Assembly: GCA_964509475.1 (NCBI GenBank)
Contig: CAZDXJ010000106.1
Coordinates: 1 to 5,382 of the forward strand
DNA from: CAZDXJ01 sp964509475
Lineage (GTDB): Bacteria > Pseudomonadota > Gammaproteobacteria > Methylococcales > Methylomonadaceae
Direction of reading: 5' to 3'
Length of the DNA stretch: 5,382 nt
Both the position numbers and the translations under genes were made by a program. The notes under the pieces were generated by a model that saw only the letters and a program-made list of their open reading frames with translations, was not told the DNA's origin and did not search any database. Position 1 is the stretch's first letter. Every line of letters starts with the position of its first letter. Below, piece by piece: positions 1 to 5,382 of this stretch.

Positions 1-40
1 ATTTGTTTTTACGGGATATGTCCTACTCAACCCTGTCGGG

Positions 41-78
41 CGGTTCCGGCAAACCGGCCTGCCGTAGCACAGGCAGGC
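41..78. terminator. Two adjacent GC-rich hairpins, possible terminator of an upstream gene
   Basis: The first hairpin has 5-base arms CGGTT (41-45) and AACCG (52-56) with a 6-base loop. The second follows at once, with perfect 7-base arms GCCTGCC (57-63) and GGCAGGC (72-78) and an 8-base loop. The bases after the second arm on the plus strand are GTTTCG, so the T-run is poor. On the minus strand the hairpin is also followed by only three Ts. The pair may terminate transcription from a gene left of the window, be a REP-like intergenic repeat, or be processed as RNA; the sequence alone does not decide. Confidence 0.35.
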
Positions 79-223
79 GTTTCGTCCCGATGTCTGTTTT
101 ATTTTCCGCATTCGTAACCGCGTAGAGTATAGCTGATTTTTGATTAATCGCAATATGTCAATGGGAGATATTCACATTGGTCAAAAATTTGTTATCCGTG
201 TGCCGCTTTGTTGTTATGTACTG

Positions 224-229
224 TAGAAT
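224..229 (+). promoter_or_regulatory. Possible -10 box for the aminotransferase-lpxB unit
   Basis: TAGAAT matches the sigma-70 -10 consensus at five of six positions and is preceded directly by TG. No TTGACA-like hexamer lies 16-19 bases upstream (the sequence there is TGCCGC-like), so the call rests on the -10 alone. It would imply a leader of roughly 90 bases before the ATG at 328. The same ten bases, CTGTAGAATA, occur on the minus strand upstream of fbp. Confidence 0.25.
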
Positions 230-327
230 AACGGTTTTTTATGGCTACCGGAAATCGGTTTACTTTGTTTCCACCTATAAACTCTAAGGCTCATCGACTC
301 ACTTAGATTACCGAGGTTTTATCAATA

Positions 328-1422
328 ATGATCCCAATGGTTAACCTGCAAGCGCAATATCGTGATTTGCAAGCTGAAATTGAACAAGGATTAAATGCCG
401 TTCTGGAAAGTTGTGCATTTATTTTAGGTCCCAATGTGCAGGCGTTTGAACAAGAGGTGGCTGAATATTTAGGCGTTCAACACGCCGTGGGCGTTGCTTC
501 CGGGACCGATGCTTTGCATCTCGCTTTGCGTGCCGAAGGTATTGGACCAAGGGATGAGGTGATTACCAGCGCGTTTACTTTTATTGCCACAGCGGAGGCG
601 ATTTGTTATGTTGGCGCCAAGCCGGTGTTTGTCGATATTGATCGCAGAACCTTCAACATCACCCCGGAAGCCATCGAACGGGCGATTACGCCAAAGACCA
701 AGGCGGTCATGCCGGTGCATTTGTTTGGCCAGCCTGCGGATATGGAAGCAATCCGGGCAATTTGCACGGCGCATCGGCTGAAATTGATTGAGGACTGCGC
801 GCAATCGTTTGGTGCCCGTATTAACGGCCGGCAGACCGGCAGTATCGGTCATGCGGCGGGGTTCAGTTTTTTCCCCAGTAAAAACCTGGGGGCGTTTGGC
901 GATGGCGGCCTGGTGGTCACCCAGTCCGATGAAACCGCCGCAATGCTAAAAAAATTACGCAATCACGGCTCCGATGTACGTTATTATCATGATGTCATGG
1001 GTTATAACAGCCGCCTGGATGAGATGCAAGCGGTTATTTTGCGTGCCAAGCTGAAACGTATCGATGCTTACAATCAACGGCGCCGGCAGGTGGCGCATCT
1101 TTATTCACGGCTGATGGCGGATTTGCCATTGGCGACACCGTTCGAGGACGGTGCCGGCGAACATGTCTATCATCAATATACCGTATTGACGGAACGCCGC
1201 GAGGAAATTCGCAAAGCCTTGCAGCAAGAACACATTGCCTGCGCGATTTATTATCCGGTGCCCTTGCACAAACAACGGGTTTTTGAAAAAACCTGCGCCG
1301 GTTTGTGTCTGCCCGAAACCGAACAGGTGGCGGCAAATTGCCTGTCATTACCCATTTGCCCCGAATTGACGGACGATCAGGTTGAGCGGATCGTTGCCGT
1401 CATCCGGCGCCTGTTCAATTAA
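328..1422 (+). CDS. DegT/DnrJ/EryC1/StrS-family PLP-dependent sugar aminotransferase
   Basis: This 364-residue protein is a full-length member of the family that transfers an amino group, usually from glutamate, to a keto-sugar nucleotide in the cytoplasm. Visible hallmarks are GTDAL at 59-63 (cofactor phosphate region), EDCAQSFGA from 155 with Asp156 placed to contact the PLP ring, Ser180, and FFPSKNLGAFGDGG at 181-194 with Lys185 as the expected Schiff-base lysine. GYNSRLDEMQA (225-235) and YYPVPLHKQ (308-316) are also typical. The overall pattern (VIEDxAQSFGA, FFPSKxLG, HG-x-x-x-RYxH, NSRLD) resembles enzymes that aminate C3 of UDP-sugars, such as WbpE and GnnB. The ATG at 328 is chosen because family members begin near this point and GAGG lies at 313-316; the in-frame ATG at 337 is further from it. 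lpxB starts 14 bases after the stop, which suggests co-transcription and a lipid A role (GnnB-like). O-antigen or capsule sugar synthesis is the main alternative. Family is certain; substrate is not. Confidence 0.93.
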   Translation: MIPMVNLQAQYRDLQAEIEQGLNAVLESCAFILGPNVQAFEQEVAEYLGVQHAVGVASGTDALHLALRAEGIGPRDEVITSAFTFIATAEAICYVGAKPVFVDIDRRTFNITPEAIERAITPKTKAVMPVHLFGQPADMEAIRAICTAHRLKLIEDCAQSFGARINGRQTGSIGHAAGFSFFPSKNLGAFGDGGLVVTQSDETAAMLKKLRNHGSDVRYYHDVMGYNSRLDEMQAVILRAKLKRIDAYNQRRRQVAHLYSRLMADLPLATPFEDGAGEHVYHQYTVLTERREEIRKALQQEHIACAIYYPVPLHKQRVFEKTCAGLCLPETEQVAANCLSLPICPELTDDQVERIVAVIRRLFN

Positions 1423-1436
1423 TTCAGGGTTATCGT

Positions 1437-2603
1437 TTGGTGTCCACGACAAGCCCGTTGACCGTCATGATCGTAGCCGGTGAAGCATCGGGTGATCAAC
1501 ATGCCGCCAATATGTTTTTGGAGTTAAAAAAACATCAGCCGGATATTCGCGCTATCGGTATGGGCGGTGCGCGTATGATCGAGGCTGGTATCGATGTGCG
1601 CTATGATTCTTCGGCGATTGCCGTGATTGGCGTGGTTGAAGTGATGCGGCATTATGCCGAGATTCGCCGGGCCTTACGCAAAATGCAGAATTTGCTGCTT
1701 GAGGAACGCCCGGATTTGTTGATTTGTGTGGATTACAAGGAATTCAATTTCAAATTGGCGGCTTATGCCAAAAAAAACGCTATCAAGGTCTTGTTTTATG
1801 TCAGTCCGCAAGTGTGGGCCTGGCGGCCGGGCCGGGTGGTCAAATACGGCCAGGTCATCGATGCGATGGCGGTGATTTTTCCGTTTGAGGTGGCTTATTA
1901 CCAAAAACACAAGATTCCGGTGCGTTATGTCGGTCATCCTTGCGTTGACAAGGTGCGGCCTGAATACAGCATTGAACAGGATTGCGTGCGTTTTTCACTC
2001 AACAGGAACGCTCCGGTCATTGGACTTTTACCCGGCAGTCGCCGCCAGGAAATCAAGCGCCTGTTACCGGTTATGTTACAGGCGGCTGCACGCATACAGG
2101 CGACTTTGCCGAAAGCACAGTTTATTTTGCCACAGGCCGAATCCATAGGCGATGCGTTGATACAGGCGTATTTACAGTCCTGTCCGGTCAAGGTTCAGTG
2201 TATCAAAAACCAGCCTTATGATGTGATCCAGTGCTGTGATGCCATTATCACGACATCGGGTACCGCGACCCTGGAAATTGCCTTGTTAAACATACCGATG
2301 CTGATTGTCTATAAATTATCCAGCATCACCTATTGGTTGGGCCGGCTGTTGGTCAAAACGCCTTTTATCGGTCTGCCCAATATTATCGCGGGCAAACCTG
2401 TCGTGAAAGAATTGATTCAACATCAAGCCAATGCCGGGCAAATTGCCAGCGAGATACTGCGCATATTGCAGGATAAAGACTATGCCCGGCAGATACGGCA
2501 GGAATTGACGGCGGTCAAACGCGCCCTGGGCGAAGGCGGTGGCTCAAAACGCATGGCGGATATGGCTTGGGAGATGTTGCAAAATACAAGGGGTCAGCCT
2601 TGA
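1437..2603 (+). CDS. lpxB: Lipid-A-disaccharide synthase (LpxB)
   Basis: LpxB is a GT19 glycosyltransferase on the inner face of the cytoplasmic membrane; it joins UDP-2,3-diacylglucosamine to lipid X (2,3-diacylglucosamine 1-phosphate), forming the beta-1,6 disaccharide of lipid A. The 388-residue protein has the usual length and the family landmarks in order: VAGEASGD (13-20), DYKEFN (99-104), the signature SPQVWAWR (123-130), VGHP (165-168), LPGSR (198-202), TSGTATLE (273-280) and GLPNIIAGK (312-320). Asp99 and Arg202 correspond to E. coli Asp98 and Arg201, residues recalled as needed for activity. Two positions depart from the common pattern: KE where P-D/G is usual in D-x-P-x-FN, and VVKELIQ where VVPELLQ is usual; these may mark a divergent or second copy. 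The start is ambiguous: TTG at 1437 is followed directly by GTG at 1440, and AGGG at 1426-1429 serves either. The next in-frame ATG (1467) would cut into the conserved N-terminus. The 3' end overlaps convergent fbp. Confidence 0.94.
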   Translation: MVSTTSPLTVMIVAGEASGDQHAANMFLELKKHQPDIRAIGMGGARMIEAGIDVRYDSSAIAVIGVVEVMRHYAEIRRALRKMQNLLLEERPDLLICVDYKEFNFKLAAYAKKNAIKVLFYVSPQVWAWRPGRVVKYGQVIDAMAVIFPFEVAYYQKHKIPVRYVGHPCVDKVRPEYSIEQDCVRFSLNRNAPVIGLLPGSRRQEIKRLLPVMLQAAARIQATLPKAQFILPQAESIGDALIQAYLQSCPVKVQCIKNQPYDVIQCCDAIITTSGTATLEIALLNIPMLIVYKLSSITYWLGRLLVKTPFIGLPNIIAGKPVVKELIQHQANAGQIASEILRILQDKDYARQIRQELTAVKRALGEGGGSKRMADMAWEMLQNTRGQP

Positions 2604-3604
2604 TATTCCTGATGATAACGGACAATGCGTTCGACTTCGTTTTTTGATCCTAGGATGACCGGTATGCGCTGATGGATACCTTTGGGTTTTATATCCAGAA
2701 TCCGTTCATGGCCGGTTGACGCGGCGCCACCGGCTTGCTCGACGATGAAAGCCATCGGACTGGCTTCATACATCAGCCTGAGTTTGCAGGGTTTTTCCGG
2801 ATTACGCGAATCATAAGGATAAAGAAAAATACCGCCCCGGGTCAAAATACGATAGACATCGGCGACCAATGAGGCGGTCCAGCGCATATTGAAATCTTTC
2901 CCCAAAGGGCCTTCCACACCTTGCACGCACTCATCCACATAACGCTGTACCGGTGCTTCCCAGAAACGTTGGTTGGATGTATTAGCGGCAAACTCATTGC
3001 TGTCTGCGGGAATACGCATATCAGGATGGGTCAGGATGAATTCACCAATATCCTGATCCAGCGTAAAGCCATTGACCCCATGCCCGGTCGTCAATACCAT
3101 CATCGTCGAAGGGCCGTAAAGCACAAAACCGGCACAAACTTGTTCGGAGCCTTTACGCAAAAAATCCTCCGGTTCCGGATCCACACCTTCGCGGCAGCGC
3201 AGAATGGAAAAAATCGTACCGACGGTCAGGTTGACATCGATATTGGAGGAACCATCCAGTGGATCAAACAAAGCCAGATATTTTCCTTTTGGGTATTGTG
3301 CCGGTATTGGAATGATGTCATCAATCTCTTCCGAGGCCATACCGGCCAGATGTCCGGTCCAGTTTAACGCTTCGATCATGATGTCATTGGTGATGATATC
3401 CAGTTTTTTTTGTACCTCCCCCTGTACATTTTCAGAGTCGGCACTGCCCAAAACGCCGATCAATGCGCCCTGGTTGACCATCTGGGAAATTTTTTTGCAA
3501 GCCGTGACCACATTGTTCAATAACAAGGTAAAGGTTCCCGAAACACCGGGTAATTCGCGTTGTTGTTCAATGATAAACTGGGTCAGGGTAACTTTATTGT
3601 TCAT
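2594..3604 (-). CDS. fbp: Class I fructose-1,6-bisphosphatase
   Basis: This cytoplasmic enzyme hydrolyses fructose 1,6-bisphosphate to fructose 6-phosphate in gluconeogenesis; it also serves the Calvin cycle and some forms of the RuMP cycle. The 336 residues match the usual bacterial length of about 330-340. Metal-site motifs are intact: SEE at 91-93, DPLDGSSN at 114-121 and Glu280 in MYEASPMAF (278-286). RGGIFLYPYD (256-265) and the C-terminal region GIHQRIPVILGS (309-320) are also typical. The ATG at 3602-3604 fits the family N-terminus (TLTQFIIEQQ at 6-15), but the sequence just upstream (AACAACGCAC) has no Shine-Dalgarno match, so translation may be weak or rely on other features. The gene faces rpe across a shared promoter region and ends convergently inside lpxB with a 10-base overlap. 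No intrinsic terminator is visible after its stop. Confidence 0.97.
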   Translation of the reverse strand: MNNKVTLTQFIIEQQRELPGVSGTFTLLLNNVVTACKKISQMVNQGALIGVLGSADSENVQGEVQKKLDIITNDIMIEALNWTGHLAGMASEEIDDIIPIPAQYPKGKYLALFDPLDGSSNIDVNLTVGTIFSILRCREGVDPEPEDFLRKGSEQVCAGFVLYGPSTMMVLTTGHGVNGFTLDQDIGEFILTHPDMRIPADSNEFAANTSNQRFWEAPVQRYVDECVQGVEGPLGKDFNMRWTASLVADVYRILTRGGIFLYPYDSRNPEKPCKLRLMYEASPMAFIVEQAGGAASTGHERILDIKPKGIHQRIPVILGSKNEVERIVRYHQEYQG

Positions 3605-3648
3605 GTGCGTTGTTAGTCGTTGATGATTGGGTAAAAAGTTAATGGTAT

Positions 3649-3654
3649 ATTCTA
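3649..3654 (-). promoter_or_regulatory. Possible -10 box for fbp
   Basis: On the minus strand the bases read TAGAAT, five of six matches to the sigma-70 -10 consensus, about 45 bases before the fbp ATG. The -35 region at the usual spacing reads AAGCCA and is poor, so the promoter may need an activator or the call may be wrong. The surrounding CTGTAGAATA is identical to the ten bases at 221-230 ahead of the aminotransferase gene. Confidence 0.35.
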
Positions 3655-3684
3655 CAGGACTTATGATTTATTGGCTTTTCAGGC

Positions 3685-3714
3685 TTTAGAAAAAATACCG
3701 ATAACAGGTATAAT
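3685..3714 (+). promoter_or_regulatory. Sigma-70-type promoter for rpe
   Basis: A perfect TATAAT lies at 3709-3714. The best -35 candidate is TTTAGA at 3685-3690 (four of six matches to TTGACA) with an 18-base spacer. Transcription would start near 3721, giving a leader of about 22 bases that contains the strong AGAGGA ribosome binding site (3730-3735), 7 bases before the rpe ATG. The promoter is divergent from that of fbp. Confidence 0.65.
3695..3711. promoter_or_regulatory. Small palindrome over the rpe -10 box, possible operator
   Basis: ATACC (3695-3699) and GGTAT (3707-3711) are perfect inverted 5-base arms separated by 7 bases. The right arm overlaps the rpe TATAAT. A third related half-site, GGTATA at 3644-3649, lies next to the fbp -10 candidate. 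The size and placement would suit binding of a dimeric regulator between the two divergent genes, but arms this short can arise by chance. Confidence 0.22.
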
Positions 3715-3742
3715 GGCATGATTTAATCAAGAGGATAAAAAA

Positions 3743-4411
3743 ATGAAAGAAAATTGGATTGCCCCATCGATTCTTTCCGCCGATTTTGCCCGTTTGGGTG
3801 AAGAGGTTGAAAATGTTCTGGCGGCTGGCGCGGATGTTGTGCATTTTGATGTCATGGACAATCATTTTGTGCCGAATCTGACCATTGGGCCTTTGGTTTG
3901 CCAGGCGCTGAAAAATTATGGCATTACCGCGCCCATCGATGTGCATTTAATGATTGAGCCGGTGGATCGGATTATCCCGGATTTTGCCAAAGCCGGTGCC
4001 GACTACATTACCTTTCACCCGGAAGCCTCGGTGCATATCGACAGAACCTTGCAGTTGATCCACGATAATGGCTGTAAAGCCGGTTTGGTTTTTAATCCAG
4101 GCACGCCATTGCATTATCTGGACTATGTCATGGACAAGCTGGACATGATTTTGTTGATGTCGGTGAATCCAGGTTTTGGGGGTCAATCGTTTCTACCGTC
4201 GGCGTTGGGAAAACTGCGTCAGGTCCGGGAAAAAATCGATGCCAGCGGACTCGATATCCGCCTGGAAATTGATGGCGGCGTGAAAGTGGACAATATCCGT
4301 GAAATCAAGGCAGCGGGCGCCGACACCTTTGTTGCCGGTTCTGCGATATTTGGCAAACCCGATTATCAAAAGGTCATTGCCGATATGCGTTCTGAACTTG
4401 CCAAGGCCTGA
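3743..4411 (+). CDS. rpe: Ribulose-phosphate 3-epimerase
   Basis: Rpe is a cytoplasmic TIM-barrel metalloenzyme that interconverts D-ribulose 5-phosphate and D-xylulose 5-phosphate in the pentose phosphate pathway and in Calvin or RuMP regeneration. The 222 residues match the family length. Expected elements are present: APSILSADF (7-15), HFDVMDNHFVPN (34-45), DVHLM (66-70), VNPGFGGQ (141-148), EIDGGV (175-180) and AGSAIF (198-203). Metal ligands would be His34, Asp36, His68 and Asp177, with Asp36 and Asp177 as the acid-base pair; Met38, Met70 and Met139 line the site as in known structures. The ATG at 3743 has a strong AGAGGA site 7 bases upstream, and a TATAAT promoter precedes it. The gene appears to be transcribed alone: fbp is divergent, and the following gene is convergent. 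The common gammaproteobacterial neighbour gph (phosphoglycolate phosphatase) is absent. Confidence 0.97.
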   Translation: MKENWIAPSILSADFARLGEEVENVLAAGADVVHFDVMDNHFVPNLTIGPLVCQALKNYGITAPIDVHLMIEPVDRIIPDFAKAGADYITFHPEASVHIDRTLQLIHDNGCKAGLVFNPGTPLHYLDYVMDKLDMILLMSVNPGFGGQSFLPSALGKLRQVREKIDASGLDIRLEIDGGVKVDNIREIKAAGADTFVAGSAIFGKPDYQKVIADMRSELAKA

Positions 4412-4421
4412 ACAGCCTTTT
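4403..4421 (+). terminator. Weak intrinsic terminator of rpe
   Basis: Arms AAGGC (4403-4407) and GCCTT (4415-4419) form a 5-base stem with a 7-base loop, and the right arm runs into TTTT (4418-4421). The left arm lies in the last codons of rpe and the loop contains most of the stop codon. The stem is short, so termination may be partial. Confidence 0.4.
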
Positions 4422-4433
4422 CCTGAGCCGCTC

Positions 4434-4464
4434 AAAAGATGCGCTGGGTACAATACAGCGCATC
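4434..4464 (-). terminator. Intrinsic terminator of the IMPase-family gene
   Basis: A perfect 9-base inverted repeat, GATGCGCTG (4438-4446) and CAGCGCATC (4456-4464), encloses a 9-base loop. On the minus strand it begins 13 bases after the stop codon at 4478 and is followed directly by TTTT (complement of 4434-4437), the layout of a Rho-independent terminator. On the plus strand the second arm is followed by CATG, not a T-run, so it should favour the minus-strand gene, though the hairpin could still slow readthrough from rpe. Confidence 0.75.
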
Positions 4465-4477
4465 CATGCCCGCCTGT

Positions 4478-5242
4478 TTACATCAAGGGCAATAGCTGGT
4501 CGAGCAAATGACCATTGGTCACCAGAATGTTTTTCGGAAAAATGCCCGGATTTCCTTGAAAATCAGTCACACTGGCGCCGGCTTCCCTGGCAATCAAGGC
4601 ACCAGCGGCGATATCGTAAAGATTCAGTTCCTGTTCCCAGAACGCATCGACCTGACCATCGGCAACCAGGCATAAATCCAGGGCTGCCGAGCCAAAACGG
4701 CGTTGTCCGGTGGTTCTTTGGGCGATGCGGTTGAAACGCGGTAAATTGTTGTCTTCCAGGTAGTTGCGCAGGCAGGCAAACCCGGTGGCGATCATGGCAT
4801 TGGCCAAGGACTCTTCCGTAGAAACATGGATAGGCCGGCCATTTTTAGTGGCGCCTTTGTCTTTTTCGGCTGCATAATAGTCATCCAGTGCGGGTGCGTA
4901 AACAGCACCGAATACAATATCCTGACCGATTTCCAGGGCGACGCTGATCGACCAGAAATATTGGCCTTTGGTAAAGGAATGGGTGCCATCAATCGGATCG
5001 ACGATCCAGCGCTTGGATTGATTCTCGCTTTGACCGCTTTCTTCACCCCAGAAACCGTATTGGGGATAATGTTTGGAAAGGTTTTGTTTTAAAAACGACT
5101 CGACAGCAATATCGGCTTCGGTCACCATGTCGCGAGGGCTTTTTTTGCTGATTTCCAGGTTATTCAGGTCGTTAAAATAACTTAAGGCAATGGCGCCGGC
5201 TTCACGGATTATTTTTTCAAGAACGGCTTGGGAAATCGACAT
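4478..5242 (-). CDS. Inositol-monophosphatase-family phosphatase, substrate unknown
   Basis: This 254-residue cytoplasmic protein belongs to the Mg2+-dependent, lithium-sensitive phosphatase superfamily that includes IMPase/SuhB, HisN and CysQ. The metal and catalytic motifs are in place: VTEAD (40-44), GEESG (66-70) with Glu67, WIVDPIDGT (79-87) with Asp82 and Asp85, GSAALDLCLVADG (184-196), and YDIAAGALIAREAGA (209-223) with Asp210. Two loops differ from common IMPases: HSFTKG (88-93) replaces the usual TNFxHG-like segment, and LYD (208-210) replaces PWD. With no trmJ-like gene divergent beside it, it does not look like canonical suhB. Substrates could be inositol phosphate, histidinol phosphate, 3'-phosphoadenosine phosphate or another sugar phosphate; the sequence does not settle this. 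The ATG at 5240-5242 has TTAGGA 10 bases upstream. A same-strand frame ends 43 bases before it, so the two may be co-transcribed; its terminator is at 4434-4464. Confidence 0.9.
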   Translation of the reverse strand: MSISQAVLEKIIREAGAIALSYFNDLNNLEISKKSPRDMVTEADIAVESFLKQNLSKHYPQYGFWGEESGQSENQSKRWIVDPIDGTHSFTKGQYFWSISVALEIGQDIVFGAVYAPALDDYYAAEKDKGATKNGRPIHVSTEESLANAMIATGFACLRNYLEDNNLPRFNRIAQRTTGQRRFGSAALDLCLVADGQVDAFWEQELNLYDIAAGALIAREAGASVTDFQGNPGIFPKNILVTNGHLLDQLLPLM

Positions 5243-5285
5243 GATTATAAAATCCTAAGGAATAAAAAGGTAGTGTGATTTTTTG

Positions 5286-5382
5286 TTAATTGGACTTTGT
5301 GGAAGCGGCGCAGGATTGAATAAAGGCTTCAATCTGCCGCAAGATACCCTGGCTATCGAGACCGCACAGGCTGAGTAATTGT
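5286..5382 (-). CDS. C-terminal fragment of an unidentified protein, runs off the right edge
   Basis: Reading leftward from the window edge, one minus frame stays open for 31 codons to a TAA at 5286-5288. The piece contains LCGLDSQGILRQIEAFIQSC and ends in a polar tail (ASTKSN), which is a plausible amphipathic C-terminus. A second minus frame is also open here but gives a proline-rich, less protein-like translation, so the frame choice is a judgement. I do not recognise the family. The stop lies 43 bases upstream of the IMPase-family ATG with no terminator visible between, consistent with an operon. Confidence 0.5.
   Translation of the reverse strand, partial: QLLSLCGLDSQGILRQIEAFIQSCAASTKSN

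Larger units (their letters stand above)
1..327. other. Intergenic region upstream of the aminotransferase gene, no convincing gene
   Basis: All three plus frames are open from position 1 for a short way: frame 1 to a TAA at 115-117, frame 2 to a TAG at 65-67, and frame 3 to a TAG at 123-125. None gives a protein-like translation or a recognisable C-terminus, so I do not call an upstream gene. The left third is GC-rich and forms two hairpins (41-78). The rest is AT-rich and holds a TAGAAT box, a tiny 21-codon frame (241-306) without a ribosome binding site, and a 6-base inverted repeat (TCTAAG at 283-288, CTTAGA at 302-307) just ahead of the GAGG at 313-316. This looks like the 5' leader and promoter region of the gene at 328. 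Confidence 0.6.

Noticed and set aside
1..125. Open frames entering from the left edge as the end of an upstream gene
   Set aside because: All three plus frames are short, and the region is dominated by hairpins. None of the translations looks like a conserved protein end.
241..306. 21-codon plus-strand frame starting at ATG 241 as a leader peptide
   Set aside because: No Shine-Dalgarno sequence precedes it, and it has no run of one amino acid typical of attenuator peptides. Kept only as part of the leader observation.
2617..2645. T-run TTTTTT at 2640-2645 after the lpxB stop as an lpxB terminator
   Set aside because: The only nearby stem (AACG at 2617-2620 with CGTT) is 4 bases long and not adjacent to the T-run; the sequence is coding for fbp on the other strand.
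2921..3623. Long plus-strand open frames opposite fbp (148 and 139 codons)
   Set aside because: They lie antisense to a well-conserved FBPase, and their translations show no family features; they are shadow frames.
5244..5249. TATAAT on the minus strand just before the IMPase-family ATG
   Set aside because: It ends only two bases from the start codon, so a transcript begun from it would start inside the gene; most likely a chance AT-rich match.

Overview
This window is a compact bacterial chromosomal segment, most likely from a Gram-negative gammaproteobacterium. The evidence is an outer-membrane lipid A enzyme (LpxB), a class I fructose-1,6-bisphosphatase and a ribulose-phosphate 3-epimerase of gammaproteobacterial/betaproteobacterial type, balanced base composition and ordinary Shine-Dalgarno sites. 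The protein flavour and the fbp/rpe pairing would suit a methanotroph-like member of the Methylococcales, but this is an impression from sequence style, not a demonstrated placement.

Layout. Positions 1-327 hold no convincing gene; they contain two adjacent GC-rich hairpins (41-78), a weak promoter-like box (224-229) and a leader with a small inverted repeat. A plus-strand pair follows: a DegT/DnrJ/EryC1/StrS-family PLP-dependent sugar aminotransferase (328-1422) and, 14 bases on, a lipid-A-disaccharide synthase (1437-2603). The lpxB end overlaps by 10 bases the end of a convergent minus-strand fbp gene (2594-3604). A 138-base divergent promoter region (3605-3742) separates fbp from plus-strand rpe (3743-4411). 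After rpe comes a short bed of hairpins (4403-4464), including a clear terminator for the opposing gene. That gene is a minus-strand inositol-monophosphatase-family phosphatase (4478-5242). Another minus-strand reading frame enters from the right edge (5286-5382, C-terminal fragment only).

How the genes work together. The aminotransferase and LpxB look like one transcription unit for the cell envelope. A 3-keto-sugar aminotransferase beside lpxB recalls the gnnA/gnnB route to UDP-2-acetamido-3-amino-2,3-dideoxyglucose, the precursor of lipid A with extra amide-linked acyl chains. The partner dehydrogenase is not in the window, so this stays a hypothesis. fbp and rpe form a divergent central-carbon pair: FBPase feeds fructose-6-phosphate, and Rpe interconverts ribulose-5-phosphate and xylulose-5-phosphate. 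This is the chemistry of gluconeogenesis, the pentose phosphate pathway and, where present, the RuMP or Calvin cycles. The last phosphatase has family catalytic motifs but no assignable substrate. I see no mobile element, CRISPR array, tRNA, rRNA or defence system, and nothing that amounts to a clearly new biological system; the envelope pair is the most interesting part.
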